Shown here one piece after another: positions 1 to 11,675 of a stretch of DNA of 64,000 nucleotides; the first letter of the stretch is position 1, and every line of letters starts with the position of its first letter. Made by a program: the position numbers and the translations under genes. Source of the DNA: Pyrrhoderma lamaoense (taxonomy: Eukaryota > Basidiomycota > Agaricomycetes > Hymenochaetales > Hymenochaetaceae); the NCBI GenBank assembly GCA_002794735.1, contig NBAZ01000011.1, forward strand, positions 620,001 to 684,000. Direction: 5' to 3'. The notes beneath the pieces are model-generated. The model did not search any database. It worked only from the letters and a program-made list of their open reading frames with translations, and was not told where the DNA came from.

Positions 1-2308
1 GAGCTTCCTTCTCATTTTCTCGGTCAACATAAATCATAGACATGCGCTTCAATTCACTCGAGAATGGGAATTCCACTTTCAAAATAAAGCGTTTCGGCCC
101 GGTTTCGTCGTCTACAAATTGCACTTTCTCAGTAATTACCTCTCTTTCGGGTGCTGAATCTTGTCCGTCGTCCTTTTCCGATTCCTGTGCTATGGATCGT
201 CTACTCAAACCAAGCTTCATGGCAAAAACTTCAAGAGCAACCTCGGTAGGATCACCTGTCGATGTCCATATTCCTCTTAGGTTCTTCCTAACGCTGTCGT
301 ACGCATAAATATATAGAAACAAAATACAGAAAAGCCTTTAGTACTTACGTAGCCACATTACCTGAAGAAGGTCAGCTAAGAATAAGTAAAACTGATTTCA
401 GAACTGTTGCATACATAAAGACGCAGCATATACCGCTCTTTTTAGTGCTACTTCTAGCCTAGTAGGGTCTACTTCAGGGCCGTCATCGTTCTTTCGAATA
501 ATGCCCTTAGGCTCCAATGCGTCGGCACCAGTTTCAGCAGTTAACTCCAATCCAGTAACTGACCCATCGGGAACCCATAATTTCCTCACTGACATTTTTC
601 CTATAATTTAATTTGTAAGTGAGTTATATATCACTGATGACGGCGGGGCATATTTACCGAGGGTCAGAGTTCCGGTCTTGTCGCTACAGATATCCGTAAC
701 GCCACCTAGATTTTCTAGAGCATCAAGTTTGCGGACGATAACGTGTTGATTCGCCATTTTCCGAGTTCCAATAGACATCGTTAGGGTCAGAACGGCGATA
801 AGAGACTCAGGAATAATAGCAACAGCGGTCGCAATAGCATAAAGGGCAACTTCGTTCGTGATATGCCATCGGGACGCGCTAAATACGATAATAGCTAGGA
901 TAAATGCGCAGCCAAATAGGATATAAGCTAACTTCGAAAGCTTCATCTGAAGCGGTGTCCCTCCGTGAAGACCTCTGATAATTATGAGATACAACGTATT
1001 ATATAGCAGTAAAGAAAGGAATACGTACAACCATACTAAAATTTTGATTTTAACTTGGGAAGCAAATCCAGATGTGTCTAAGGAGCTATCGTTAGTCCTT
1101 TTCATGGCTTTAGCGATTTTCCGATCTGATAAATTTTTAAGAATAGTGAGTCGTGATACAAACAGCGATTTCAGTGAGCTTACTTGGGTTTTCATTCCAG
1201 TAGCTATAACGATTCCAGTTCCTCGACCTTTCGTCACAATAGTTGAAGAATAACAAAGGTTTGTTCTATCTCCTATTGGAATATCGATATCTTCTTCGGG
1301 AAAGGCTTCAATAGTTTTCGCAACTAATCCACAGGGTTAGCTATCCATACGCATATTGATTTGGAGGGGTGTAAATACTAACTAGGTAGGGACTCTCCAG
1401 TAAGTAGTTGCTCTGAGACTTCTAAATTCGATATACTCATCAAGCGTAACTGGGAATTAATAAAAGTCAACATAAAATATGGTAGAAATGGTATGTACAT
1501 ACATCTGCTGGAACGACATCTATCATCGTGGATGAAATCTTTAGATGATCTAGTAGCGCAGAGAAAAGAATTGGTGTTTACCTCCGGTCTTGATCATGAC
1601 AATGTCCCTAAAGTGCGATCAAAAACTTATTAAATGGACATTTTAAGCTACTATCACTGTACAGATACCTGGAACGACGTGCTTAGCTGCAACAGTTGTA
1701 CTCTGACCGTTACGGAGTACACATGCTGTTGGTGAAGAAAGCTGGCGTAATGAGTCCATTGTCTTCTCCGCACGATATTCTTGGAAGAATCCAACTCTGT
1801 TTTCCGACTCGTGAGATGACTTGACATTGGAGCGGGATAAATATGACATACCCAGTGTTTATAATAATAATGACGGCGATGACTGATCCCTCGATGAAGT
1901 CCTGAACACCAAAACTCAAAGCCAATGTTGCTAGTAGTACCAATGTCAGAGCATTTGCTATCAACCACTGATAAGTATAAAAAATTCTCATTTAGCTAGT
2001 GAATAACACTTACCAACTTGGCGCAACAAGACAGAGATAACAGATACTCCACTTTCTCCCTCAAGGACGTTTTCCCCATAAGACTCTAGCCGTCTTACAG
2101 CTTCGTTCTTTGTCAAACCATCATTCTTTGCTGTCCCTAACTCGACAAGTATATCAGATACTGTGGTGATATGAGCTCTTGGGATAAGTTCAGTAAAGTC
2201 ATGGCATTGCGGTGGCACAGATACTGTTTGTGTCGTGTTTGTACGACTTCCAAGGGGTACACCTCCATGCTTTGCTTTCTCGGTCTTGTTAAAAAGTTGT
2301 AAAGGCAT
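1..2308 (-). CDS. P-type cation-transporting ATPase, ENA (type IID) like, 3' part outside window
   Basis: An ATP-driven cation pump, probably of the fungal Na+/K+ efflux (ENA) type, in the plasma or an internal membrane. Visible in order: an N-terminal cation-ATPase segment starting MPLQLFNKTE (start codon at 2308); two TM helices around ALTLVLLATLALSFGVQ and SVIAVIIIINTG; the actuator stretch VGFFQEYRAEKTMDSLRQLS; the TGES loop (LLTGESLPS, about 1390-1420); further TM helices; and the phosphorylation motif CSDKTGTLTLG (about 650-690). Short introns interrupt it, for example before KMSVRKLWVPDG. The nucleotide-binding half and C-terminal helices lie beyond base 1, so the gene is truncated by the window and not by mutation. 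The QEYRAEKT and DKTGTLTLGK stretches fit ENA better than SERCA or SPCA, but I cannot exclude another type-II pump. Its promoter must lie in 2309-2932. Confidence 0.85.
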
Positions 2309-2932
2309 GGTCGTGAGCTAGTTCAGATCTTGAACATTGCCTTTCACATTTCTTTGCACGCCTACTGTATTTATATTCCTTCAGCTCTTCGATAAAGTCT
2401 TAGAGTTTCTTGGAAGCCGGTACTTTAAGTATGGATTACAAGAAATTGCACCCTTACTTTTGATATGGCAAGAATTGGGATGACGGAACATTGTCTTAAT
2501 AATCCTTAATCAATTTGAATGAATCTAAACGAATCCAAGTCTTTTCGACGAGAGGGCCTGAGTACTTAAGTAGATTCAGCGCGTTATAAGATGCAGAGCA
2601 TAAAGTAAAGGCAGTTTGCAGTCCATTTACCTTGCAGTCAGATGTTCCGGATGATATAGGTGCACGTCTTGGCTTCAGGGGATGAAAGGTGCCAAGGAAA
2701 AAATAAGATTCTTGTCTAAAAACCAAACTTGAAATGTACTCTTGGCCAAGAGCTTAGGGGCTTTGGTTGTATCAATTACGTCGTCGAATAAAAGTTCTAC
2801 TCCATGCTGGGAATGAAACAAACATGCTAGAGCTCTTCCACTTCGTGGCCGTTGAAGTAATTAGATATTAAAATGTAAAAATACTAATACAGAAAGCTTG
2901 CAAGATAGAAAAACCAAAACAAGAAATGAGAG
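2309..2932. other. Intergenic region between RPB7 and the ATPase
   Basis: AT-rich spacer of about 620 bases. It should hold the 3' end signals of RPB7 and the promoter of the ATPase, both on the minus strand. A 76-codon open frame at 2496-2726 shows no recognisable family and no supporting exon partners, so I leave it uncalled. Confidence 0.4.
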
Positions 2933-3669
2933 CTAGTCTATAACACCTAAGTGATCTTCCTTTATCGTCCCGATAGCAAACTATCAGAGCAGGTCAGGCA
3001 CGATAACACAACTAAAAAAATGGGGTGACATACAATCTCCGTAGCGTCTACACGCGTTCCGACTATTTTTAAACGGACCTTCGTGTTTTTTTCAATGATC
3101 TGGTCTTCAGAAGCAAATGAAGGTGGATTTGAATTAGGATCAAATTTCATGTCTGGATGTATAAGCTGAGATGGGTAACTTTGTCAATGGAGGACCTATG
3201 TTATGACATAAAATCCTTACTTGGTGCGAGACAAATACAGTAAGTGGACCAACTTCTGCGAAGAAGCCCATCTATTTGAAGAACCAAAGAGTTTGTGTTC
3301 AAATGAGTCCATTTGCAACAAATCTTCTGACATACCTTATTAACATTGTTTACAACACCATCAACGACCTCTCCCTTGAATGGTTTGAAAACAATAGCAC
3401 GGTATCTGGTTACAAATTCAGCTTGACCACTCCCAGGTAAAACCATCCCTTTCCCAATGTCAAGTACGCTGACAACAGCGATAATATACCCGAACTGCCC
3501 AGAGCAAGTACCTTCTACATCAGCATAAAGTTTTGTTTCGAGGAACTGTAACATCCTCGGCCCAAAGTAGGACGGATGTAACAGAATAGTGTGTGTGAGT
3601 TCTTTCTAGTTATAGGGTAGGTAAGTCTGCATCATTCCCAAGGGTTTTTTGGCTTACAATAAAAAACAT
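2933..3669 (-). CDS. RPB7: DNA-directed RNA polymerase II subunit RPB7
   Basis: Subunit of the Rpb4/Rpb7 stalk of RNA polymerase II, in the nucleus, acting in initiation and mRNA handling. The family's full path is readable across four introns. Exon 1 is only four codons (MFFI, 3658-3669). After a 52-nt intron comes [18 protein letters not shown], then [20 protein letters not shown], then [20 protein letters not shown] (the SHS2/tip domain junction), then [17 protein letters not shown] (OB/S1 fold), then [19 protein letters not shown], and finally [15 protein letters not shown] with stop at 2933-2935. Length is as expected for the family (about 170 residues). The tiny first exon decides the start: the internal ATG at 3554 would cut off the conserved N-terminus. 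No frame problem is seen. Confidence 0.93.
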
Positions 3670-3997
3670 ATTTTATCACCGCAAGTTAAGCATTGAAATG
3701 GTACACAGGTATGCTCTCAACTCTGTTATTGGTGGTGCATGTCCAAATTCTTACACGTGACATAGGTTTCAGATCACAACCAAATTTGAATTATGTAATG
3801 TGCATTTGCAAGTTCTAAGTTATATTTGTAGTTAAGTATATGTGTTCCCTGCGTAAATAGGCTCAGAATATAACATAATTATCCTAAATTCTTACAAGGT
3901 CCCAGGAAATTACCGTAAGTGAGTTTTTCAGAGAGTCTGAGTGGTATAATCGGCTTTGTAATAGGTTAAGATCTCGTTGTCCTGATATTCCTTCTCT
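3670..3997. other. Intergenic region upstream of RPB7
   Basis: About 330 bases, AT-rich, between the RPB7 start and the 3' end of the methyltransferase gene. It should carry the RPB7 promoter. No gene or RNA recognised. Confidence 0.4.
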
Positions 3998-5074
3998 TCA
4001 TTGAATTCGATCTGATGTCAGCATTTGGTCATTCCAACGTGCCGTCCACCACCTGCACATAGCCTTACAGACACCAAGATCGTTCGGATTCAGTTTAGTC
4101 GTGCGCCAAACCTCTAGCTTTCCCTGCCATACATCGTTCGGAGAACCCTCTTCGAGTACGAGCCCAGCATTTTCTGCAAGTCGCACAAAGTTGCTGCAGA
4201 CGTGTGGTGGGGTATACGTCCCACATGCTATGTATGCTCGTGAGTCTGCATCAACAGAAAGGAGCTGTGTAAGGGAGGAAAGTATGACGGGGTGCGAATT
4301 ATGAAAATGCAGAAGATCGGACATAAAGACGACGTCGAAGCCCTTCGCTCGTCCTACAGTCTTTAGATTATTGCTTTATGGTAGTGTCAGTTTATGAGTT
4401 GAACTGAGTATTATGATACTCACAGTACAGGTGTTGCATCTGTGCCCCATTCATGTCCTTCACAAATAACTGTACATCCAGGTGAAATCAGTCGTTGATT
4501 AGCCGAGAGGTTTATACGAAGATTGGCAAGAAGAGATTCATCAGGGTAATCCGTGATTACTACCAGAGAAGGACTGCCCTGGGGAAGTGTTGCAGAAAGA
4601 ATAGAGGGCAAAGCGCATCTGGAAATAGTTGTTTAATTATGCTCGATATACAAAACCTGATTGTTCCCTCACCCTGCGCCTAGTTCGACAACTACTATAG
4701 AATCAAAATGAAAGCCGGCGACGAGAGCAGATGGTATGCATACCTGTTTTCCCTTCCAATGGTATCAATCCTAGCTCTATCCTTTCCGCGATTAAGAGTG
4801 ATGGAGAAAACAACTGGTCCGCGAGTAGAGTTACGGGCTATATTATTGAGTGGTATAAGTAAAGATCCCCATCGACAACATTAAGAAGATTACACACTAC
4901 GCCTTCCTGCCTAATCAATCAGTAATTTGTCGATTGAGCGGTACGCATATTTAGCAAAATGTGAAAATGGCTCGCCTTAGGTGGGATATTTAAAACGAGA
5001 TCACCATATTTGACGAGGTCATTGTCGTGAAAGTTTGCATATTCTTCTCCAAACATACTAAGGGAGTCACTCAT
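3998..5074 (-). CDS. EFM7/NNT1-like SAM-dependent methyltransferase
   Basis: A small seven-beta-strand methyltransferase of the family annotated as nicotinamide N-methyltransferase-like / elongation factor methyltransferase 7 in fungi, expected in the cytosol and probably acting on a protein substrate. The start chosen (ATG at 5074, MSDSLSMFGEEYANFHD) fits this family's short N-terminus. Then follow LVLNIPPK, LLADQLFSPSLLIAERIELG, the SAM-binding motif TVVVELGAG, the post-motif VVITDYPDESLLANLRIN, GHEWGTDATPVL, and GFDVVFMSDLLHFHNSHPVI. It ends WNDQMLTSDRIQ with the stop at 3998. The conserved frame needs a GC-AG intron after IPPK and a 9-nt microexon (4898-4906, EGV) before PVTLLADQL. The target residue cannot be told from sequence. 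The gene diverges from the UstYa-like gene at 5598. Confidence 0.8.
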
Positions 5075-5597
5075 GATGTCTATATCTCGTAAGTCTATAC
5101 TCGATATCGACATGATTTTGCTATTTGAAGACTTTCCACCCGCACTAGTTCTTTTTTTGTAATGTAGAGTTGAAGATTGGGCGGACACTTGAGAATACAA
5201 GCAGCTTAATTTGCGATCTGCAAATCACGTAAAAGCCGTTATCAACTTGTCGCACGTGGCAATCTATACATATATCTGTCTGAGATATTAGATAAGATGA
5301 TGATTTATAAAACAAAAATTTCATCATTTTCGTCTGCCATACTACTTTTGTCTACAAGGAACTCGTAAGCCTAGTATCCCCAAAACATCTCATCTCATCA
5401 CAAGATGCACGTCCCCACGAATACCAATGGAGAAGCTCTGGAGAATTGATATAAGCCTGCGAGCTTGTCGCACAGATAACGAACTTAGACTTCTTTCGCG
5501 TCAATAGCATGGGAAACATTAAAACTAATTTGAAAAAGAAATTTTTTACACAAATGAAGCTCCATAACCGACGGGTTATACCAAATTGTCACCCGCA
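5075..5597. promoter_or_regulatory. Divergent promoter region
   Basis: About 520 bases lying between the starts of two genes transcribed away from each other, so it must carry both promoters. An ORF at 5145-5327 on the minus strand has no family and was left out. I could not identify specific factor sites. Confidence 0.5.
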
Positions 5598-6287
5598 ATG
5601 ACCAGTCTAGTAAGGCGCTACACTCAGAACAGATCTATCCTGGCTAGCCTCACTCTAGCTTTCACTCTACTGAATTTCTCGTCCTTTATATTACCATACT
5701 TTGCGTCCGGTTTTAAATGTGAGTTGTAAGTCTCCCAGTGGAATGTACTCCTTACATTTGTCTGGGACAGCTATAAAGGTGGCAGAACTATGGACTGTCC
5801 CAGGCCTACGTAGGGCAGCTCTCACTCCAGAAGAAAGTGTGCATTATCGATTGGATACAGTAGCTGGAGCCGCTGAATGGCAAGCTAGTCAGCCCCGTGG
5901 AAGGGGCGTTGTCTTTCCATACGGTGATACCGAACCTTATAGGATAACTATGTTTCATCAGGTCTGCTTGGCTTGATCTCATCATTATTCGGAAAGTCTA
6001 AGTATGAAATACCCTAGCTCGACTGTCTTGCAACTTTACGAGACGAACTAGTTGCTCGTGGGGAAGATCCAGCTACTCCTCCTACGTCACGCGCTCACTT
6101 TTGCCTTAACTATATGCGCGAGACTTTGACTTGCCAGGCAGATAGTCACCTTGAGATGGTAAGGTCAGAGTACGGAGGGCGAGCAGTACTACCGTATACT
6201 ACCCGCACAGATTGTATGGATTGGGAGCAAGTTTGGAAATCTGCTGAAAAGGAATTCGATAGATGGGTGAAAGTAGAAAGTGTCTAA
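5598..6287 (+). CDS. UstYa-like (DUF3328) protein with degenerate His motifs
   Basis: A 193-residue protein in three exons (5598-5718, 5771-5961, 6018-6287). UstYa-family proteins are membrane-anchored oxidases that oxidise or cyclise peptides in dikaritin RiPP pathways and also occur in other fungal secondary-metabolite clusters. Residues about 14-36 form one TM helix near the N-terminus, as usual. The central and C-terminal landmarks are present: MFHQLDC (residues 102-107), HFCLNYMRETLTCQADSHLE (131 onward), and DCMDWEQVW near the end. The family normally carries two H-x-x-H-C motifs. Here the first reads HQLDC (second His replaced by Asp) and the second RAHFC, so both are altered. This resembles a divergent or non-catalytic partner. 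No frame break is seen. It is the left edge of the possible peptide-biosynthesis block. Confidence 0.82.
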
Positions 6288-6433
6288 ACGGTTGTCCTTA
6301 TTATGAGTACTAACAGTCTAGGCTTTCCGTTAGGGTCACCTTTACATTTAGAGTCAATTTGAATACATCCCATAAAAAATAAGAATATAACAATATGCTA
6401 AAATAGTACATATACAGAACACAAGAAAACAGT

Positions 6434-7866
6434 CTAAAGCACTCGGCTTGTCTCGACAGTTTGAGTTACTCGTATCTATCGTTTTGCGTAAGATTTATGA
6501 AATAGGATTTATGTTGCAAAACTTACACGTTTGTGCATTTCAAGGTTTTCTGCGTAGGTCATATCTTCTCCAATGTCTATCGGATCTCCATGGCTTCTTC
6601 CGGATTCAAGATCCTCCGTGTCTTCTGGTATTTTGCCTTCACCGTCAAATGGCTGATACTTTTTCGTGGGATCGAAATCTGAATCCGTAATATCGCTAGA
6701 TGAAACAGTTGTATCCGTCATGCTATCTTTAGTTGCCGCAAAACTGCTGAGCGTGAAGACTGGACGAGGAGGACGAGAATTATTACGGCGCATAGGACTG
6801 CGCACGTAAGCACTGGACCCGTTTGAGCGGTGACCACGATCTTTTCCAGCTGCAAAAGTGGAAAGCACTTCTCCCGACGCATATTCCACGGCATCCGTGC
6901 TGAGACCGAGACCTACACGAACAATAATCAAAGAAAAAACGATACCGATCATCTGTGTTACAGCATCAAGCATTATGTACTGTGCAAAGCTCCCGGAGAG
7001 GTAAAGACTCAGAAGTATGATTAAGCAAGCAGAATAGATACTTCCGGATTCAATAATGATCATTGCGCAGGGAAAACACTCTTTGTCGACGTATTGGCTA
7101 AGGCAGCTGACATACGTCTATGCACATAGAGAATACGAGCGGCAATAAGAATTGTGCATGAAAAGTTGGTAAAGAGGGTTAAAGAAAAGAATGACACTAT
7201 CCAATCCTGTAGCTCTGTGATAAAGACAGGAGCCTCCGGAGAGGCTCGAGCAAAAGCCTGGAGAGCACCAATACCAACGCCAATAGAAGCAATAAAACAA
7301 ATAAGGATAGGAAAACAGATCCTCTTGTCTCCACCCCAGATGAGATACAGGCGATACCACTAGAAACATCTCATTAGCATATAGCTAATACTCTAAGCTG
7401 AAGGCCTCACCATAAATCCATCACCAACTAGTGTTTGCATACAATAGGCAGTGCTCTTTAATGAGTATATTGCGGTGTTAACTTCAGAGAAATACTTGAC
7501 AGCATCAGACTGTTCAAGATAAGCAATCATAACCCGCTTAAGATCACTACCTGTAGGAGAATAAGGTGCATAACGTATCCCACACAAGGTCAACTTTGGT
7601 GACAGTTTATACATACCAACATGAACTGTTGCCAATACGAACATAACACAGGAAACGACTAACATGGGGCGATTTACCGGTTCCCGCTTGGAGCGACGTC
7701 TATGTATCAAGACATAGATCTAAAATTTCTTCATACTTAATGACTATTCTCAACGCTTGATATGTAAAAGACTCACCGAAACAGAGAAAAGAAAGGCGAA
7801 GAAACCATATAAGATACACTCAGTGAAGAGAGAAACAATCGACACAGCGTCAATGCCAATAGTCAT
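6434..7866 (-). CDS. Multi-pass (about 7TM) membrane protein of unknown function, basidiomycete family
   Basis: A polytopic membrane protein of a family common in Agaricomycetes but without a known role. Exon order from the start at 7866: MTIGIDAVSIVSLFTECILY, then an FFAFLFSVS helix, IHRRRSKREPVNRPMLVVSC (cytoplasmic loop and next helix), YSLKSTAYCMQTLVGDGFMV, a helix around YRLYLIWGGDKRICFPILI, IVSFFSLTLFTNFSCTILI, then SIYSACLIILLSLYLSGSFA and TQMIGIVFSLIIVRVGLGL. A hydrophilic, Ser-rich cytosolic tail follows. The reading frame runs on to a TAA at 6509. A good donor just upstream (GTAAGT after HKR) joins instead to a last exon IRVTQTVETSRVL ending at 6434, which I prefer because the tail matches what I recall of this family. 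I cannot assign a ligand or substrate. Confidence 0.65.
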
Positions 7867-8952
7867 TGAGGCAACAGCTTGGACGTGGTGGTAAAGCTCA
7901 AAGGAAACAGGGACGAAGTAGTACACCGAAATTATAGCAGATTAGTCTGGGCGCCGTTTATTTTATTACGGTAAAGGGAAGCCATTGCCGATGAGAGTGG
8001 GATTCTCATTATAACCGCGGAACTATCTCATCAGACCGAGAAATCATTTGATGCTCTGCTATACTGAACAGTCCAATCTACTTTGATGGCATCATTGCAT
8101 TGTCACTCAAATTCGCATCTTTAAACCTTTTTTCGGATTTGTAGACCAACATAAGACCTCTTCATGTGTATGTACCAGGCACCCCATTCCTATCTAGTCA
8201 TGTTCCTCCATATTGATGAGTGTTCTAGTGTCAATAACTTGAGCGTAATCTACTATATAATGTGATTGGAAATGTGTCTCCAAGTGCTATATAAACAGAT
8301 GAGTTAACAGAGACGAACTATGCTACATGTTAGCAGTTACACCACACAAGGTGAAGTATTTATAGACTCCGCTCCGTTATTCTCGACCATAACTTCCCTT
8401 TATAGAATTGCGGCTAGCTCCATGTGTATGAACATGAGTCAAAAGATTTATTTGATTAAATATCCAACTGTCATTGGTTGTAAACTTTCCATGCCAGTAG
8501 AAAGAAAATCAAACGTGTGTGAGTGAGTTTCATGTCTTCTAATTCCCAGTGCTGATGCGCACCATAACAACTTAGATTTTGAATTTAAGATTTGAGTACT
8601 GATAAAGGTACCCATCGACAAGGCGGACATAAGTCGCTGTCCGCCTGATATTGTAGTGCTGATGACACCTTCCGTTCCTTATGATATTCATATAAGAATC
8701 ATATGAGGATAGGAGGTGTATCTAGTTTTCGTTGAGGACACTACTCAATCTAGTATAAAACAGGAGTCTATAGTTTATTATCAGATCTTACTACGATGTA
8801 CTATTTGATGATAGCGCCTTGTGTGTGACCATGTAATATTTTATATGGGCGTGATTCACAATTGTTGATAATAGATAATTATCTTTACCTCTATAATTAG
8901 AATATATGTTTCACGAATAGATTTGGTATAGCGCCCTATAGTATAACTTGCT
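7867..8952. other. Intergenic region, nothing recognised
   Basis: About 1.1 kb, AT-rich, between the 7TM gene start and the MFS gene end. Two overlapping short frames (8320-8526 plus, 8448-8630 minus) show no family resemblance or coding bias that I can see. It should hold the promoter of the 7TM gene. Confidence 0.4.
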
Positions 8953-11151
8953 CTAGACTTCTATCATTTTTGGGGCCCTACCGATGCCAATTTTTCCGTT
9001 TCCTTTGACTTCGATCGTCTGTTCAAGCCGCCCGCTATTGCTAATGCGAGGGCGCTCACACACATAGAGACCTATACGCGATATAATCGGGATTACGTGG
9101 TCGTACATAGTATAGGAAACGATTAGAATAATGCCAAAAAGTGGAGAAAATAGATGATACAAACACCGCAGAATGAGGCAGGTTTTAACCAGTTTTCATG
9201 ACCTTCAGAACCAAGAAGAGCTCCAGTAATAGGAGGGCCTAGAAAAGACGATAAACTGTTAGATGGTTGTACCTCAAGCATCCGAGAGAGACACAATGCT
9301 ATGAGCAGAAAAAGGTAGCTCTATCTAAAGTTGAAGTAGTATGGGATAGAAGCTGTAGAGCGATGCATACCAATCAAACTTCCAATACCTAAATAAATTA
9401 GTAGGTCAGTGTCTATTACTGCCTAAAGCCTCTGCATCGACTCACCTCCAATGCCAAAGCATACGCCAATGCGTGCTCTACATGAACGTGATTAAAAAAC
9501 TTGTAGGCCAAAGAAGCCATCAAAATACGAACCCAACCTCGGATACGTTCCGAGATAAGTTAGCTAACATTGGTCCGAGGAGCGAGATACCTGATCACCA
9601 CATGCTTTATCGTAAACGAGATCCGAGCGCAGGATAAAATCGGATATACCCACAAGCACCAGAAAAGAAGCCACACAAGATGGACATAACTACCGCTCCC
9701 ACTGGTCCATTGACAGCCGCAGACAGACAGAAGATCAGGATACCGCATGCTGCCGTACAAGGCACGATTACAGTGAAGACACCCGTACGGTCGACGATCA
9801 GTGTTGGTAGGATACGTCCGAAAGCACTTGCAGCATTCAAAATAGCAATCTAAGGGGAGAGGGTCATTCCTTTATACATTTTCCATTGATAATTCCACTT
9901 ACAGTGTAAAAAGCTAGTGTAACACTAACACCGCGTCTAACTGCCTCTAATTGAATGTAGAATGTAGGGAAAAAAACACCAACAACAAGAAGGAAAGTTC
10001 CTATACACGCCACGGCGTATGTCTCATCTTTAAAAAACTCACGCCAATATGCGACTCGACCTACGAATCCCTTTGATTCTTGAGGTGGTAGACGAGTTCG
10101 CATCATTACATTTGCCGCAGCAAGTAAGACTAAATTCATAAACGCTGATGCTCGTACTCCCCATGCAAAGCCAACTTTACCATGTATGAGTTGGTTAAGC
10201 ATTATCGGGTGTATGATGCCACCGAGAGATGATGCTGACGCAACAATACCCATAACAAGTGATCTTCGCCGTTTGAAATGATGGGCAACGACCCCTAGCG
10301 CTGGAACATAAGTAGATCCAATGCTTATACCAAGTCCAATGCCCTGTGCTAAAAAGAGCTTCATATGTAGTTAGTGGCTTTGACATGTGAATATGCAGTC
10401 AGTTTATTGTCAATTACCTGATACCAGTGATTAGGCTGACAAATTGATATCATAAAAAGGCAAAAAACAAAAAGTATAGAGCCTGCAAACATAACATGAT
10501 GGCTACTTTGAATGTGATTGTCTGTTCGAGAGAACGACGTTACGCCACTTACAAGTATCCAATATCCATAGCATAACCCGAAAATATGCCAATGCTGAAG
10601 AGACAGAATGTCTGAGCGCTCCCTATCCAGCTATCTCATTGGCTAAATAACATATTCTGCACTGAGTATGGGAAGTGAATTGCTTACCTAATTTGCGATG
10701 TAGAAAAAGACGTGAGGAATTCGCGAACGTAAAAATCTGTTATGGGAAAGGCTAAGTAAAACACAAATAGCGACTGAATGAAAGGAATTTACCTTCGTAT
10801 ACACCGAAGCTATTCACGTAACTACTTTTCCTGAGTACGCCTCTGCGAAAAATATGTGATTTTATACTTACCCTGACGTGCAAAATACAATAATATAACT
10901 GGCCCAGACCTTTAACGATTCATAGATAATAACATACTGCCTAATTTGACTCACGCTCCAGCTAAGGTGCTCCATGCTTTTAGACCACCATCGAGAACTT
11001 CCGTGGCTTGAATATTCGCCTTATTGTCATTTTCACTACTACATTCCTTCACAATGCCATCACTGATGTGATGACCTTTTTCTAGCTCAGCGGGTACCTC
11101 TTTCTCCAGAGATTCTCGACGGGATCCAGAGGCCTTGTCGTGGTGCACCAT
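8953..11151 (-). CDS. MFS transporter, monocarboxylate-permease (MCT) type
   Basis: A 12-helix major facilitator of the fungal monocarboxylate-transporter-like group, plasma membrane. The start at 11151 gives a hydrophilic, charged N-terminal tail (MVHHDKASGSRRESLEKEV) ending in LDGGLKAWSTLAG, the family's usual lead-in to TM1. Clear landmarks are GIGLGISIGSTYVPALGVVA, HFKRRRSLVMGIVASASSLGG (the loop 4-5 signature with Arg/Lys), WREFFKDETYAVACIGTFLL, and NAASAFGRILPTLIVDRTG with SILCGFFSGACGYI in the second half. At least nine introns cut it up, and some exon edges between 10400 and 10900 and the last exon (stop at 8953) are only approximate. The substrate is unknown. Lying between two UstYa genes and beside a repeat precursor, it could export or import a pathway product or precursor; that is inference only. 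Confidence 0.78.
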
Positions 11152-11661
11152 TTTACAGAGTGTGAGTAGCGTCGTAGGAGCAAAAGCTGCTATCTATCCA
11201 GAGGTCAGTCACTTCAACATTCTATTAAATACCCGACTGAAGTTCCTTGATGTGCGGTAGAATGATCTATTTTGAGTTCGGAGATTCCAATGAGACGGCA
11301 CTTAGTTATCCTACTCAAATATGCGTATTACAATTTATGTGCACAGGGGCATGAGATTATGGCCTGTCGTCTCGTATGAATCGACACTAACTAGCATTAT
11401 ACAGATCGAAGAGGTTGGAGTTGGTCAAACTACAGTTTAACAGTTACTCATTGCTAAGAGTTATCGCTTACATAATACATGTACTTCTATTGCGATGATT
11501 TTCATGCTGTAGCATATTGATCAATTTACATCACCGCGGCCGCATTTGACCATGGGCTTTCCATAAACCTCATGACATTCATAATAACCAATATCAACAC
11601 AGCTTCGGAAAACGATAAGTAGAAAGAGGGAATTAGATGGGACTAATGACTACTAGGTCCC
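11152..11661. other. Intergenic region between repeat precursor and MFS gene
   Basis: About 510 bases, AT-rich. It should hold the MFS promoter and the 3' end of the precursor gene. A NotI-like GCGGCCGC block lies near 11537. No gene recognised. Confidence 0.4.
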
Positions 11662-11675
11662 TCAGAAAGACTCTT

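Noticed and set aside
2496..2726. Minus-strand small ORF between RPB7 and the ATPase
   Set aside because: RPB7 ends at 2933 and the ATPase starts at 2308; the frame has no conserved motif and no exon partners.
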